From contig CADEHE010000009.1 in assembly GCA_902826775.1 (NCBI GenBank), forward strand, positions 171,726 through 205,772: a DNA stretch of 34,047 bases. Direction: 5' to 3'. The translations under genes and the position numbers were made by a program. Numbering within the stretch: the stretch's first letter is position 1; each line of letters starts with the position of its first letter. Positions 1-9,718 of this stretch are shown piece after piece. The notes under the pieces were generated by a model. That model did not search any database. It saw only the letters and a program-made list of their open reading frames with translations, and was not told where the DNA came from. The DNA comes from an uncultured Pseudomonadota bacterium (GTDB taxonomy: Bacteria; Pseudomonadota; Gammaproteobacteria; Burkholderiales; JALYOK01).

Positions 1-741
1 GTTCACGTGGAACAGCCGATCTTCTACCGCGATCTCGCGCGTTTGTCGGTCGTAGCCGAGTGCCGGCTTGGCGCGATTGGCGAACATGGAAGCCAGCGGC
101 AAGCCGGGCACATGGTAACCGTGGACACGATGCAGCAGAGGCACGCGGCGCAGCTGCCCGTCATCGTCCGGCCGCACTCGAATGACGCCGACTAGCGTGC
201 TATCGTTGCTGAGGAACACGTGGCGGGGCAGAGTAATCTCGTTTAACGGGAACGCAGCGAGGTCGTTCTGAACCGGCCATGCCGAACGCTGCAGATCGCG
301 CAGTTCTTCCGGGTTGAGTTCCGGACTGCGGAAGATTGCCGCGGCGGCCAGCACCGCGTTTGGCGTCGCCGCCAAAGCGCGGGCTAGTTCGGCATCGCCG
401 CCACGTTCTTCAGAGAAGACGATATCAAAGATGATGGATTTGGCACCCGCGTCGCGCAGGAAATCGGTCGTTTCCGCGTAGACCAAGCGTTGATACGGCC
501 ACACCCCCAGTTTTGGACGCAGCCGCGTCATACTCGGCTCATCAATATCAACGACGAGCACATCGTTCATTGGTGCCGCCGGCGCCAGCACTTTGGCCTG
601 GAAGTCGCTCAGGTGCAAGTTGAGGCGCTTGAAACTTTCCGTTTGCATGATTGCCCAGCTTAGCGCTAGGGCGGCGGCGCCGGTGCTAAAGGCGCGGCCC
701 CAAAAGCCCAGCCGCAATGGAAGAAGGGCTGAGAGTTTCAA
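1..741 (-). CDS. CHASE2-domain sensor protein, N-terminal part (cut by window edge)
   Basis: About 247 codons are visible and the frame stays open to base 1, so the C-terminal output domain is outside the window. The N-terminus has a hydrophobic segment (about residues 8-30), then an extracytoplasmic stretch with LVVDIDEPS at about residues 60-70 and a YQRLVYAETTDFLRDAGAK-type region, typical of CHASE2 sensors. In known families CHASE2 is followed by membrane helices and an adenylate cyclase, diguanylate cyclase or histidine kinase domain; which one applies here cannot be seen. The best start is a TTG at 741, just after an in-frame stop and preceded by AAAGGG; an ATG 31 codons further in would cut off the first membrane segment. 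It follows the fumarase gene by 41 bp on the same strand and may be cotranscribed with it. Confidence 0.75.
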   Translation of the reverse strand, partial: MKLSALLPLRLGFWGRAFSTGAAALALSWAIMQTESFKRLNLHLSDFQAKVLAPAAPMNDVLVVDIDEPSMTRLRPKLGVWPYQRLVYAETTDFLRDAGAKSIIFDIVFSEERGGDAELARALAATPNAVLAAAAIFRSPELNPEELRDLQRSAWPVQNDLAAFPLNEITLPRHVFLSNDSTLVGVIRVRPDDDGQLRRVPLLHRVHGYHVPGLPLASMFANRAKPALGYDRQTREIAVEDRLFHVN

Positions 742-782
742 GGCACTTTAACCCTTTGATAAGTAGCGATCATCGAAGTGGC

Positions 783-2309
783 TCAGTTGCTAACCACGGG
801 GATCTTGCCGATACGCTGCTGCCATTCGCGCGGGCCGCTTTGATGCACCGAGCCGCCGTTGCTGTCCACCGCGACCGTGACCGGCATGTCTTGAACGTCG
901 AATTCATAGATTGCTTCCATGCCGAGATCGGCAAACGCGACCACGCGTGAGCTCTTGATCGCCTTCGACACCAAGTACGCCGCTCCGCCGACAGCGATTA
1001 GCGACACCGATCGGTGCTTTTTGATCGCATCGATTGCCGTCGGTCCGCGCTCGCCCTTGCCGATCATGCCGAGCAAACCGGTCTTTGCCAGCATCGTCTC
1101 GACGAACTTATCCATACGCGTAGCCGTTGTCGGCCCGGCAGGGCCGACGATCTCGTTGCCGACTGGGTCGACTGGTCCAACGTAGTAGATGAAGCGATTG
1201 GTGAAATCCACACCGGCTGGCAGCGGTTCGCCTTTCGAGAACAAATCCGCGATGCGCTTATGCGCAGCGTCGCGGCCGGTCAGTAGTTTGCCGGAAAGCA
1301 GTAGTGTTTCGCCGGGTTTCCACGTCAGTACTTCTGCGCGTGTGACGGTGTTTAAATTCACGCGGCGCGCGGTCGGTGCCGGTGCCCAAGTCACATCGGG
1401 CCAGTCGCTCAACTGCGGTGCTTCGAGTTTGGCCGGACCGGAGCCATCCAACACAAAATGCGCGTGGCGAGTGGCCGCACAGTTGGGGATCACCGCCAAA
1501 GGCAGCGACGCCGCGTGCGTTGGGTAGTCGAGGATCTTCACATCGAGCACCGTGGAAAGTCCGCCCAGGCCTTGTGCGCCGATGCCCAGCGCGTTGACTT
1601 TGTCGTAGATCTCTATCCGCAGTTCTTCGATCCGATTTTTCGCGCCGCGCGCTTTTAGCTGCGCCATGTCGATCGGTGCCATGAGCGATTCTTTGGCCAT
1701 CAGCATGGCCTTTTCGGCAGTGCCACCGACACCGATGCCGAGCATGCCGGGCGGGCACCAGCCGGCGCCCATCGTCGGCACCGTCTTGACGATCCAATCG
1801 ACCACCGAATCGGATGGATTTAGCATCGTGAACTTGGATTTGTTCTCTGAGCCGCCGCCTTTCGCGGCCACTGAGATTTCAACGTGCTCGCCCGGGACAA
1901 TTTCGTAGTGAATCACCGCCGGCGTGTTGTCGCGCGTGTTCTTGCGCGAGCCGAGGGGGTCAGCCACGATCGAGGCGCGCAGCTTGTTTTCAGCGTTGAG
2001 ATAGCCGCGGCGCACGCCCTCGTTGATCATCTCCTCCAGGCTCATGTCCGCTTCCCAGCGGACGTTCATGCCGACTTTGACGAAGACGACGACGATGCCC
2101 GTGTCCTGGCAGATCGGCCGGTGGCCTTGCGCGCACATTTTCGAGTTGGTGAGAATCTGTGCGATTGCGTCTTTCGCCGCGGCGGATTGCTCGAGGCGAT
2201 AGGCTTCGGCCAGGGCGCCGATGTAATCCTTCGGGTGATAGTAGGAGATGAATTGCAGCGCATCGGCGACGCTGTCGATGACATCGCGCTGCTTAATGGG
2301 CTTTGCCAT
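783..2309 (-). CDS. fumA: fumarate hydratase, class I (4Fe-4S)
   Basis: Converts fumarate to L-malate in the TCA cycle, in the cytoplasm. The 508-residue length fits the iron-sulfur class I family, and the three cluster cysteines are visible: Cys67 in CQDTG, Cys185 in [14 protein letters not shown] and Cys277 in [11 protein letters not shown]. The N-terminal part is the alpha-type domain and the C-terminal part ([22 protein letters not shown] onward, about residue 378) is the beta-type domain, fused as in E. coli FumA/FumB. The ATG at 2309 has AGGAGG six bases upstream. Its first 17 bases overlap the end of the UPF0114 gene, which suggests translational coupling. Being oxygen-labile, class I enzymes are often used at low oxygen; whether a class II fumarase also exists is not visible. 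Symbol chosen by family; fumB would be equally valid. Confidence 0.95.
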   Translation of the reverse strand: MAKPIKQRDVIDSVADALQFISYYHPKDYIGALAEAYRLEQSAAAKDAIAQILTNSKMCAQGHRPICQDTGIVVVFVKVGMNVRWEADMSLEEMINEGVRRGYLNAENKLRASIVADPLGSRKNTRDNTPAVIHYEIVPGEHVEISVAAKGGGSENKSKFTMLNPSDSVVDWIVKTVPTMGAGWCPPGMLGIGVGGTAEKAMLMAKESLMAPIDMAQLKARGAKNRIEELRIEIYDKVNALGIGAQGLGGLSTVLDVKILDYPTHAASLPLAVIPNCAATRHAHFVLDGSGPAKLEAPQLSDWPDVTWAPAPTARRVNLNTVTRAEVLTWKPGETLLLSGKLLTGRDAAHKRIADLFSKGEPLPAGVDFTNRFIYYVGPVDPVGNEIVGPAGPTTATRMDKFVETMLAKTGLLGMIGKGERGPTAIDAIKKHRSVSLIAVGGAAYLVSKAIKSSRVVAFADLGMEAIYEFDVQDMPVTVAVDSNGGSVHQSGPREWQQRIGKIPVVSN

Positions 2310-2853
2310 TTTCGCCTCCTTGCACCCCCAATTTGGCCGGGGTCAACATGATGCGGTCCACCAGGGCGATCGCAACTGCCGACACCAAGAATGTGATGTG
2401 TATCACCGTCTGCCACAGCAGTGCTTTGTCGCTGATCTGTTCCGCGTTGATAAAGGTTTTGAGCAGATGAATCGACGATATGCCGATGATCGCCGTGGCG
2501 AGTTTTACCTTGAGAACCGAGGCGTTTACGTGCGACAACCATTCCGGCTGATCCGGATGGCCTTCCAACCCCAGCCGCGACACGAAGGTTTCGTAGCCGC
2601 CAACGATCACCATGACCAGCAGGTTGGAGATCATCACCACGTCGATCAATCCGAGCACGATCAGCATGATTTTGGTTTCGTCGAGCTGACTGAGGTGCCA
2701 AATTCCTTGAACCAGGTGTGTCAATTCATTGAGGAATTGCACGACGTACACGGCCTGGGCCACGATTAGGCCGAGGTAGAGCGGCAGCTGTAACCAGCGC
2801 GAACTGAACACCAGCCAAGGCAAGGGCCTCAGCCTAGAATCGCCGAGATGCAT
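2293..2853 (-). CDS. UPF0114 / YqhA family membrane protein
   Basis: An integral membrane protein of about 186 residues. The pattern [20 protein letters not shown], then [25 protein letters not shown], and [10 protein letters not shown] is characteristic of the UPF0114 (TIGR00645, YqhA) family. I count three to four hydrophobic segments, at about residues 20-42, 65-90, 115-135 and 150-170. The biochemical role of the family is not established. The open frame extends upstream to 3096, but the added residues are low-complexity and do not look like this family, so I chose the ATG at 2853 ([11 protein letters not shown]). The stop overlaps the fumarase start by 17 bp, so the two are likely one operon, an arrangement I believe recurs in betaproteobacteria. 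The intergenic stretch to the divergent tlpA-like gene (2854-3017) should hold both promoters. Confidence 0.85.
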   Translation of the reverse strand: MHLGDSRLRPLPWLVFSSRWLQLPLYLGLIVAQAVYVVQFLNELTHLVQGIWHLSQLDETKIMLIVLGLIDVVMISNLLVMVIVGGYETFVSRLGLEGHPDQPEWLSHVNASVLKVKLATAIIGISSIHLLKTFINAEQISDKALLWQTVIHITFLVSAVAIALVDRIMLTPAKLGVQGGENGKAH

Positions 2854-3017
2854 CGGATGTGTGAGTGGTTGGAAACGCGCTATTCTACCTGGCGCGCCGC
2901 AACGGCGGCTGCTCATGACTCGCTCGAACCGTTGCCAGGGTTGGCGCCTAAGCGGCGCGCGCTTCGGGGGTGTTTCTATTACTGGTGGTGGTAATCCTTG
3001 TTTTATATTTTCAATAA

Positions 3018-3572
3018 ATGGTCTCGAGTATGTACAGTATGGGGTATATACGCAAGGTCGGTCGAAGTCTAAGCGGCCCGGTACTTCTGCTGGCACTGCT
3101 GCTTACCTGCGTGAGCACTGCCACGGCAGCGGGCTTCACGCTGCGCGATACCGACGGCATGCAGCATCGGCTCGAGCAGTACCGTGGCAAATGGGTGCTG
3201 GTCAACTTCTGGGCGACTTGGTGCGCGCCCTGCATCGAGGAGATCCCCGAGCTATCCGGACTCTACGATGCGCGCAAGGACGCCGATTTGGTCGTACTCG
3301 GCGTCGCTCTGGAATACGCTGATGGCCAGGCGGTGATCGATTTCGCGCAATCCCACATGATGAGTTACCCGTTGGTCTTGGGCAGCGATCGCATTGCGGC
3401 GCAATTCGGGACGGTCAAGGTGCTGCCCTCGAGCTTCTTGTACGATCCAAAGGGAAAGTTGGTGCTGCGCCGAATCGGGCCGCTGTCGCGCGATGAGATC
3501 GAGGTGATTATCGGCAAGCAGCCGAAAGCGAGCGCGCCTCGGGCGGCGCTAAATAGCAGGCGCAGCGACTAG
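3018..3572 (+). CDS. TlpA-like thioredoxin-fold protein, exported
   Basis: Probable periplasmic thiol-disulfide reductase of the TlpA/ResA type. A signal segment ([15 protein letters not shown], about residues 22-37) precedes the mature domain, and the active site is WCAPC at residues 68-72 in the context [18 protein letters not shown]. The cis-proline region [13 protein letters not shown] is present near residue 135. Family members reduce disulfides in apocytochromes or metallochaperones; the actual partner is not shown by the context. Three in-frame ATGs (3018, 3030, 3039) compete and none has a strong ribosome site; starting at 3039 would leave a more usual signal peptide. The gene is convergent with the lytic transglycosylase gene and overlaps its end by 4 bp. 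The domain call is firm, the start is not. Confidence 0.88.
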   Translation: MVSSMYSMGYIRKVGRSLSGPVLLLALLLTCVSTATAAGFTLRDTDGMQHRLEQYRGKWVLVNFWATWCAPCIEEIPELSGLYDARKDADLVVLGVALEYADGQAVIDFAQSHMMSYPLVLGSDRIAAQFGTVKVLPSSFLYDPKGKLVLRRIGPLSRDEIEVIIGKQPKASAPRAALNSRRSD

Positions 3573-4210
3573 GTGCTGGAATCGCGCGCGCTGTTGCCGG
3601 CGCGCTTGCTGCGTATGGTCCAGTTGTTCTTCCAGGCGGTCACCACCAGGGTCGGATACTCGGCACGGCCCAAGCTGCCGTTGTAGCGGCCAAGAGCACG
3701 GAAGTAGTCGCCCTTTTCTTGGTTCAAGTAGTGGCGCAATATGGTGCAGCCGTAGCGCAGGTTGGTGCGCAAGTGAAACAAGTTGTGCTCGCGCGCACCT
3801 ATGACACGCTGCCAGAAGGGCATCACTTGCATGTAGCCGCGCGCCCCGACCGGTGAGACGGCGTACTTGCGGAAAGCGCTCTCGACTTGTATCAGTCCGA
3901 GCACCAGTTCCGGATCCAGTCCGGCGCGCGTGGCCTCGTAGTGCACGGCGCGCAGCAGATCGAAGCGCGTCTCGGTATCGGGGATTTTTTTCGTTAGCCG
4001 GCGCGACATTTCGTCCAGCCAGACGGATTCTTCCACCGGCGTGCGGAACGAAGTGATGGAGGAGGGCTGGTCTGCGACCGCACGCTGCAGTGCTGCGCGC
4101 ACGCTGGCGGACAGTTTCTCTTCGGCCTGGGCGCCCGCAAATGCAGAGCCGGCGCTGCATGCCAGATGCAGGCCAAGCAAGAAACCGAGGGTTTTCTGTG
4201 AGAAATTCAC
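3569..4210 (-). CDS. lytic transglycosylase (SLT domain), exported
   Basis: Cleaves the glycan strands of peptidoglycan in the periplasm. A signal peptide (TLGFLLGLHLACSAGSAFAG) leads into an SLT domain whose catalytic glutamate is near residue 110 in QVESAFRKYAVSPVGARGYMQVMP; the later YNGS and YGCTILRHYL motifs are also typical. At about 213 residues it is a short, single-domain enzyme. The start is a GTG at 4210 or the TTG one codon before it; neither has a clear Shine-Dalgarno sequence, and the start lies only 12 bp after the proS stop, so translation is probably coupled. A transglycosylase directly after proS is an arrangement I associate with betaproteobacteria. It overlaps the convergent thioredoxin gene by a few bases at its 3' end. 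Confidence 0.9.
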   Translation of the reverse strand: MNFSQKTLGFLLGLHLACSAGSAFAGAQAEEKLSASVRAALQRAVADQPSSITSFRTPVEESVWLDEMSRRLTKKIPDTETRFDLLRAVHYEATRAGLDPELVLGLIQVESAFRKYAVSPVGARGYMQVMPFWQRVIGAREHNLFHLRTNLRYGCTILRHYLNQEKGDYFRALGRYNGSLGRAEYPTLVVTAWKNNWTIRSKRAGNSARDSST

Positions 4211-4222
4211 CAAATCAAGGAG

Positions 4223-5935
4223 TTAACGCGGGGACAGCCTAGATTTTAGCTCCGTCAGCGCGTTTTGCAAGCCAATTGGACTGGCTTGCGCCGCGCCACG
4301 CGCTTGGTATTCGAGCGTGCCTTGCTTCAGGCCACGCTCGCCGATGACCACGCGGTGCGGCACGCCGATAAGTTCTTGATCGGCAAACATAACTCCAGGC
4401 CGCTCGTCGCGATCGTCCAAGAGCACTGCAAAGCCGGCTGCGGTGAGCTCATCGTGCAACCGATGTGCGGTTCTCTTCACTTCTTCGCTTCGGCCATAGC
4501 CGATTGGGATAACGGCAATATCAAACGGCGCAATCGCTTGCGGCCAATTGATGCCCTTGTCATCGTGATTCTGCTCGATCGCGGCCGCCACGATACGCGA
4601 AACACCGATACCGTAACAGCCCATTTCCGCCAGGCGCGATTTGCCGGCTTCATCCAAAAACACCACGTTCATCGCTTCGGAATACTTGGTGCCGAGAGCG
4701 AACACGTGCCCGACTTCAATGCCGCGGCAGATCGACAAACTGCCTTTGCCGTCCGGTGAAGGGTCACCCTCAACCACGTTGCGCACATCAGCAATCAACT
4801 TGGGCTCGGGCAGGTCGCGGCCCCAATTCACACCCGTCAAGTGGTACCCGGGTTGGTTCGCGCCGCAGACGAAATCGCTCATCGCGGCGACGCTGCGGTC
4901 GGCGATGACGTCGACCGCCCGCGCGGTGACAGGGCCGATGTAGCCTGGCTCACAGTCGAGCGCCGCGACGATCTCCTGTTCGGTAGCAAAGCGGAAGACC
5001 TCCAGGCCAGCGATTTTGCTGGCTTTGACTTCGTTCAATGAGTGATCGCCGCGCAGCAGCAGCAGATGGAATTTGTCGTTGGCCACGAGCGCAATGGCCT
5101 TGACCGTTTGCGTAAGCGGTATTTGCAGCAGCGCGGCCACGTCTTCGCAGGTCTTCTTGCCGGGCGTGGCGACTTGCTGCATAGCCGCGCTAGCGGGTTT
5201 GCGTTCACCGGCGGGGGCGAGCGCCTCGGCCAGTTCGATGTTTGCAGCGTAGTCTGAGGCCGGGCAAAACGCGATGGCGTCCTCACCCGAATCGGCGAGC
5301 ACGTGAAATTCATGCGAGCTGGAGCCACCGATTGCGCCGGTGTCAGCGCTGACCGCGCGGAATCGCAATCCCAGCCGGGTAAAGATCTTGGCGTAGGCGG
5401 CGTACATCGCATCGTAGCTGTTTTGCAGCCCGGCTTTGCTCGCGTCGAACGAGTAAGCATCTTTCATGAGAAATTCACGCGCTCTCATTACGCCAAAACG
5501 CGGGCGGATCTCGTCACGGAACTTGGTTTGGATCTGGTAAAAATTGACCGGCAACTGACGGTAGCTCTTGATATCGCGCCGCGCGATGTCGGAGATGACT
5601 TCTTCGTGCGTCGGGCCAAAGCAAAAGTCGCGCTCGTGCCGGTCTTTGATGCGCAGCATCTGCGGGCCGAACTTCTCCCAGCGTCCTGACTCTTGCCACA
5701 ACTCGGCCGGCTGCACCGCCGGCATCTGCAGTTCGATCGCCCCGGCGCGGTCCATCTCCTCGCGCACGATCGCCTCCACTTTGCGCAGCACGCGCAGACC
5801 GAGTGGCATCCACGTGTACAGTCCGGCGCCGAGCTTCTTAATAAGGCCCGCGCGCAGCATAAGCTTGTGGCTGGCGAGTTCTGCTTCGGCGGGCGCTTCG
5901 CGCGAGGTAGCGACGAAGAATTGAGAGATGCGCAT
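4223..5935 (-). CDS. proS: prolyl-tRNA synthetase, bacterial type with editing domain
   Basis: Charges tRNA-Pro with proline in the cytoplasm. The 570-residue protein has the bacterial layout: class II catalytic core, an inserted YbaK-like editing (INS) domain at about residues 225-400, then the rest of the core and the anticodon-binding domain. Motif 2 is visible as [21 protein letters not shown], motif 3 as [18 protein letters not shown], and the anticodon-binding domain starts around [11 protein letters not shown]. The ATG at 5935 begins [19 protein letters not shown], a standard ProS start. The lytic transglycosylase gene follows after about 10 bp. A tRNA-Pro gene lies at the other end of the window. 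Upstream (5936-6085) is noncoding. Confidence 0.98.
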   Translation of the reverse strand: MRISQFFVATSREAPAEAELASHKLMLRAGLIKKLGAGLYTWMPLGLRVLRKVEAIVREEMDRAGAIELQMPAVQPAELWQESGRWEKFGPQMLRIKDRHERDFCFGPTHEEVISDIARRDIKSYRQLPVNFYQIQTKFRDEIRPRFGVMRAREFLMKDAYSFDASKAGLQNSYDAMYAAYAKIFTRLGLRFRAVSADTGAIGGSSSHEFHVLADSGEDAIAFCPASDYAANIELAEALAPAGERKPASAAMQQVATPGKKTCEDVAALLQIPLTQTVKAIALVANDKFHLLLLRGDHSLNEVKASKIAGLEVFRFATEQEIVAALDCEPGYIGPVTARAVDVIADRSVAAMSDFVCGANQPGYHLTGVNWGRDLPEPKLIADVRNVVEGDPSPDGKGSLSICRGIEVGHVFALGTKYSEAMNVVFLDEAGKSRLAEMGCYGIGVSRIVAAAIEQNHDDKGINWPQAIAPFDIAVIPIGYGRSEEVKRTAHRLHDELTAAGFAVLLDDRDERPGVMFADQELIGVPHRVVIGERGLKQGTLEYQARGAAQASPIGLQNALTELKSRLSPR

Positions 5936-6085
5936 AGTGAAATGGCAGGAAAAGGCGCAATTCTAACCCGCGAGTGCGCGGGACGCGATTTGACAGTGTT
6001 CGTAAGGAGGTAATACTTCGATAAGTACTATAGCGTAAAGAAGATTACATAAGCTCTAGCAGATAGTCCTAGGGCTAGTATCCCA

Positions 6086-7339
6086 TTAGCGCGCCTGTGC
6101 AAGCGCTTCGTAATCGATCGGTGCGGCCGTTTCCATCATCACTTGTTCCGCGTCGCGCTGCGCTTCGGCCTGCTGCCGCTCGGACTCAGAGCCCAGTTGC
6201 GCTGCCATGTAGGCGCCGAGATAGCGGCTGCGCGCGGTGATAGCGCGCCCGACGCGCAGCCGCGCGTTGTCGAACTGTGCCAGCGCTGCAGTGAAGTCAG
6301 CGCCATGCTGGTCGAGTGCGCGCAGCAACTCGATGACGTCGCCGGCCCCCTTGGGCACGCCCATCGCCACATGCGGGCGCGTGATGAATGCGGCATCGCC
6401 GACCAGCGCGACGCGGCCGAAGCTCAGGCGCGGCGGATCGAGATCCATGATCGGCTGAAAGAAATGCAGGCGGCCTTTCTTTAGCGCCAGCGCGAACTGC
6501 GGTGCGAGCACCTGTTGGGCTCGATCGATCATCTCCTGCCGCACACGCGCGCTGAGCAGCGCGGGCGGTATGCCGTTGGCGTGATAGCGTCCGCTGTCAT
6601 CTGTCATAAGCCGCGGCAGTTCATCATGCTCGCGAAACGGGTGATACCAAACCACGTTGTACTGGCGATGGCCGGGACGTTTGCTGTGCCCGGGACCCGG
6701 CACCGGGTAGCCGATGCCTTGCTCTCCCGGCGCCACACATACGGCGTAGCGCTCGAACAGCGTCGCGAAGTCCGCGCCGGGCAGATCTGCCTCATCAGCT
6801 AAGCAGCGCCACGCGACGTAACCCGCATAGCTCGCCTTGGCTTGCGGCAGAAACTGCGCGCGAATCGCCGAGCGGTAGCCGTCCGCGCCGACCAGCAAAT
6901 CGCCGGCGATGCGCTCGCCATTGGTGAACACCGCAATAGCTTTTCCGGCGGTTTGCTCGACGCGCTCCAGTGTCATGCCGCGCCGATAGCGCTCGGCGGG
7001 AAACGCGTGCTTCAGGCTTTCGTACAGACTACCCCACGATGTCATCGTTTGTGCGAACTCGCGCTCGGCCACGACGCGTCCGGCGCGATCCAGCGCCAGG
7101 CGCGCGGGCAATTCGATGCCAAGCGATTGTTCGCTGACGTCGGCGCCGGCAGCGCGAAAGGCGCTAACCAACCCGGGAAGGATGGTGATGCCGGCGCCGC
7201 GGCCTTCCAAGTTATCGACGATGCGCTCGAAGATCGTCACATCCCAGCCAGCGCGCAGCAACAAATTGCCGGCAAGCAGACCAATGAGCGAGCCGCCGAT
7301 AACGAGCACGCGGCCGCGCGGTGTTTTTTCTAGGGACAT
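6086..7339 (-). CDS. FAD-dependent monooxygenase, aromatic-hydroxylase type
   Basis: A flavoprotein monooxygenase of 417 residues, single-component class A. The FAD/NAD(P)H signatures are in place: GGSLIGL near residue 15 for the ADP part, GADGYRS near 150 and VALVGDAAF near 325 (the GD motif that contacts the ribityl chain). These enzymes add a hydroxyl group to an activated ring using O2 and NAD(P)H. By overall look (GAGITILPGLVSAFRAAG near the N-terminus, GYVAWRCLADE in the middle) it resembles 2,6-dihydroxypyridine 3-monooxygenases, but I cannot run a search and the substrate is open. A GAGGAG sequence sits six bases before the ATG at 7339. It is the last gene of the transporter operon, 10 bp after the dehydrogenase gene, which points to catabolism of an imported ring compound. 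Confidence 0.85.
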   Translation of the reverse strand: MSLEKTPRGRVLVIGGSLIGLLAGNLLLRAGWDVTIFERIVDNLEGRGAGITILPGLVSAFRAAGADVSEQSLGIELPARLALDRAGRVVAEREFAQTMTSWGSLYESLKHAFPAERYRRGMTLERVEQTAGKAIAVFTNGERIAGDLLVGADGYRSAIRAQFLPQAKASYAGYVAWRCLADEADLPGADFATLFERYAVCVAPGEQGIGYPVPGPGHSKRPGHRQYNVVWYHPFREHDELPRLMTDDSGRYHANGIPPALLSARVRQEMIDRAQQVLAPQFALALKKGRLHFFQPIMDLDPPRLSFGRVALVGDAAFITRPHVAMGVPKGAGDVIELLRALDQHGADFTAALAQFDNARLRVGRAITARSRYLGAYMAAQLGSESERQQAEAQRDAEQVMMETAAPIDYEALAQAR

Positions 7340-7349
7340 AGGCTACTCC

Positions 7350-8243
7350 TCAGAGGGCCGGCAAACCGGCGCGTTGGCGGGCGAGTTTGACCAGCGCCAT
7401 GTAGTCGTCTTCGGCTTGCCCTGCGTCGACCAGCGCCTGCACCAAGTTGCGCGTGGTGGCGGTGAGCGGAAGTTCCACCTTGGTAGTGTGCGCGCTGTCG
7501 AGCATCAAGTCGATGTCTTTGAGGATCAAGCGCGCGGTCATGGTCGGCGAGAAATCGCGCGCTTTCAGCAAACTGCTTTTTGCTTTAATGAAAGGCGAAG
7601 CAATGGTGCTTTGCATCAGCATGTCCAGCATTGCGTCCCAGTCCAGGCCCGCTTTACTGCCGAGCGCAAGCGCTTCGGCCATCGATTGCGCCATGTTGAC
7701 GACCATGAGATTAACGATGAGTTTCATGGCGCGCGATTGCTCGCCAGAGCCGAAGTACAACTGCGCCGTGCTGAAATTTGCCGCCACTGGTTTGACGCGC
7801 AGCCACGCGTCTTGCGGGCCAGACACAAGCACCGTCACTTCACCCTTTTGTGCCGAAGCGGCGTTGCCGGAAATCGGCATGCGCAAGTAAGCCACGCCGT
7901 TTTGCGCGGCGCTGTGCGCCACTTCTGCCGACACCGCGCTGGATACCGTGCTGGTTTCGGCGAACACGCTGCCGCGCTTGGCGTGAGCCAGCAAGCCGCC
8001 GGCGCCAAGTGCTACGGCGCGCAATGCCGCATCGTCGGAAACGGAGGAGAAAATGATGTCGGCATCTCTGACGCATTGCGCCACGCTGGCAGCCGTTTGC
8101 GCGCCGAGGTCGGTGAGCTTTTTGGTGCTGGCGGCGGTGCGCGAATACGCGGTGAGCGGGTAGCCGGCCTTCAGCAGGAAGCTTGCCATCGGCACGCCCA
8201 TTCTGCCGGCGCCGATCCAGGCGATACGCGGGAGAGAAGTCAT
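7350..8243 (-). CDS. NAD(P)-dependent dehydrogenase, 3-hydroxyisobutyrate dehydrogenase family
   Basis: A beta-hydroxyacid dehydrogenase of 297 residues. The Rossmann glycine motif is GAGRMGVPMA near residue 12, the substrate-binding motif is SGNAASAQKGEVTVLVSG near 120, and the catalytic lysine lies in SRAMKLIVNLMVVNM near 170. Family members oxidise 3-hydroxyisobutyrate, tartronate semialdehyde, 2-(hydroxymethyl)glutarate and related acids. The ORF remains open upstream to 8393, but that part overlaps livF and the family N-terminus starts at MTSLPRIAWIGAGRMG, so ATG 8243 is the start; AAGGA lies about nine bases ahead. It is 25 bp after livF and 10 bp before the monooxygenase gene, which suggests that it acts on a breakdown product of the imported compound. 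The exact substrate cannot be read from the sequence. Confidence 0.88.
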   Translation of the reverse strand: MTSLPRIAWIGAGRMGVPMASFLLKAGYPLTAYSRTAASTKKLTDLGAQTAASVAQCVRDADIIFSSVSDDAALRAVALGAGGLLAHAKRGSVFAETSTVSSAVSAEVAHSAAQNGVAYLRMPISGNAASAQKGEVTVLVSGPQDAWLRVKPVAANFSTAQLYFGSGEQSRAMKLIVNLMVVNMAQSMAEALALGSKAGLDWDAMLDMLMQSTIASPFIKAKSSLLKARDFSPTMTARLILKDIDLMLDSAHTTKVELPLTATTRNLVQALVDAGQAEDDYMALVKLARQRAGLPAL

Positions 8244-8268
8244 AGTCCGTGTCCTTATTCGCAAAGTG

Positions 8269-8997
8269 CTATGCGCCGAGATAGTGCCGCTTGACCAAAT
8301 CGCTGTGCAGCAATTCTTGCAGGTTCTTGCCCTCAAAAGCGATTTGGCCGTGGACCAACACGTAGCCGCGGTCGGCGATGCGGCTAGTTTCATGGAAGTT
8401 CTGCTCGGCCATCAGCACCGTGAGTCCGAGCTCGCGCTTGAGCGTGCCGATCATATCCATAGTCTGCTTGACTAGCATGGGGGACAAACCTACCGAAGGT
8501 TCATCCACCAAGAGGATGCGCGGCGAAGACATGACTGCGCGCGCAATCGCCAGCATTTGCTGCTGCCCGCCGCTCATGCTGTAAGCCAGTTGACCGGAGC
8601 GCTCGCGCAGCACCGGAAACGCGGCATAGCAACGGTCAAGATTGCGCTGCATCTCGGTGCGCGCGCCGGCACGAAACGCGCCGAGCAGAAGATTTTCGTG
8701 CACCGTGAGCTTGGGAAACAGGCGGCGCCCCTCCGGGACCAGCGCGATGCCTAGGGCAACAATTTCTTGCGTGCTTTTGGTTGTGAGGTCGATTCGCTCT
8801 TCATCGTCTTCAAGCACGATGCTGCCGCGCGTCACCGGCGTCAACCCCATGATGCATTTCATCAGGGTGCTCTTGCCATTGCCGTTGGTGCCGAGCAGGG
8901 CGACGGTTTCGCTCTCGCGGATTTCCAGCGAGACGCCGCTCAAGACATGCACGGCGCCGTAGCCGGCATCGATAGCATTAACGCTTAGCTTAACCAC
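8269..8997 (-). CDS. livF: branched-chain-type ABC importer ATPase, LivF family
   Basis: ATPase subunit of a HAAT-type (branched-chain amino acid family) importer, at the inner face of the cytoplasmic membrane. Walker A is GTNGNGKSTL, the signature is MSGGQQQMLAIARA, Walker B is ILLVDEPSVGLSP, and the H-loop region reads MAEQN, which is the LivF rather than LivG form. I start at GTG 8997 (VVKLSVNAIDAGYG), giving 242 residues, the normal length; the ORF extends to 9057 but the extra residues are inside livG. The start overlaps the livG stop by 8 bp. The transported compound is not necessarily a branched-chain amino acid, since this family also carries aromatic acids, urea and amides, and the neighbouring oxidative enzymes fit such a substrate. 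Confidence 0.93.
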   Translation of the reverse strand: MVKLSVNAIDAGYGAVHVLSGVSLEIRESETVALLGTNGNGKSTLMKCIMGLTPVTRGSIVLEDDEERIDLTTKSTQEIVALGIALVPEGRRLFPKLTVHENLLLGAFRAGARTEMQRNLDRCYAAFPVLRERSGQLAYSMSGGQQQMLAIARAVMSSPRILLVDEPSVGLSPMLVKQTMDMIGTLKRELGLTVLMAEQNFHETSRIADRGYVLVHGQIAFEGKNLQELLHSDLVKRHYLGA

Positions 8998-9718
8998 CCA
9001 GATAGATCTTCTGCACAATGGCGCTGTTGATGACTGCCGCCGGTTCGCCGTCGGCAACGATGCTGCCCGCGTCGAGGCAAATCACGCGCTGGGAAAAACC
9101 CATGATCGCGCGCATGATGTGTTCGATCATGACGATCGTGATGCCCTCGCGGTTGAGGCTGGCGAGCGTTTCCAGCATATCGTCCACCTCAACGGAAGAC
9201 AGACCGGCCATCACTTCGTCCAGGATCAGCAAGCGCGGCTGCGTTGCCAGCGCGCGCGCCAGCTCTAAGCGGCGCAAATCCACTTGGGTGAGCGACCCAA
9301 CATCTGCGTTCGCCTTTGCCGTTAGCCCTAAGCGATCGAGCACCGTCAGGCCTTCTTTGCGTGCCGCAGACGCATGCACCCGGCGCCGCCCAACACCGTA
9401 TTCGAGCGCAACGGCGATATTCTGTGCGACGCTCATGCTGTAGAACGGACGCGGAATCTGAAAACTGCGCGCAAGCCCCAAGCGCGTACGGCGATACGTC
9501 GGCAGCGCGCTCACGTCCACGCCGCTGAGCCGCACGCTGCCGTTGTCGTGGCGCAGCGTGCCGCAAATGCAATTGATCAAAGTTGTCTTGCCGGAGCCGT
9601 TCGGGCCGATGATGCCTAGGCGTTGTCCGGCTGGCACGTCGAAGCTCACGGCCGCGAGCGCCGTGAAGCCGCCAAAACGCTTAAACAGCGCACCCACCTG
9701 CAATAGCGGCGCGCTCAT
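8990..9718 (-). CDS. livG: branched-chain-type ABC importer ATPase, LivG family
   Basis: Second ATPase of the importer, 242 residues from ATG 9718 (MSAPLLQVGALFKRFGGF). Walker A is GPNGSGKTTL and Walker B is LLILDEVMAGL. The signature region reads LTQVDLRRLELARAL, without the LSGGQ/YGQ core; a related LivG subgroup with LDEVMAGL also has a divergent signature, so I treat it as subgroup variation rather than damage. The C-terminal LivG extension (ICLDAGSIVADGEPAAVINSAIVQKIYLGG) is present. A long open frame continues upstream to 10300, but it runs through livM in another frame and is not a fusion. Start and livM stop overlap by 4 bp (ATGA), as expected for coupled subunits. Confidence 0.93.
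   Translation of the reverse strand: MSAPLLQVGALFKRFGGFTALAAVSFDVPAGQRLGIIGPNGSGKTTLINCICGTLRHDNGSVRLSGVDVSALPTYRRTRLGLARSFQIPRPFYSMSVAQNIAVALEYGVGRRRVHASAARKEGLTVLDRLGLTAKANADVGSLTQVDLRRLELARALATQPRLLILDEVMAGLSSVEVDDMLETLASLNREGITIVMIEHIMRAIMGFSQRVICLDAGSIVADGEPAAVINSAIVQKIYLGG

Noticed and set aside
1884..2769. Plus-strand frames of 155 and 173 codons opposite the fumarase and YqhA genes.
   Set aside because: They are shadows of GC-rich coding DNA: no ribosome site, no family pattern, and the opposite strand holds well-conserved proteins.
7116..8294. A 392-codon plus-strand frame opposite the dehydrogenase and monooxygenase genes.
   Set aside because: It is rich in Arg, His and Ala without any motif, as expected for an antisense frame. 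The minus-strand genes carry complete catalytic motifs.
9200..9300. The LivG ABC signature (LTQVD) as a sign of an inactive ATPase.
   Set aside because: A LivG subgroup with LDEVMAGL also departs from the YGQ consensus, and the Walker A and B motifs are intact.
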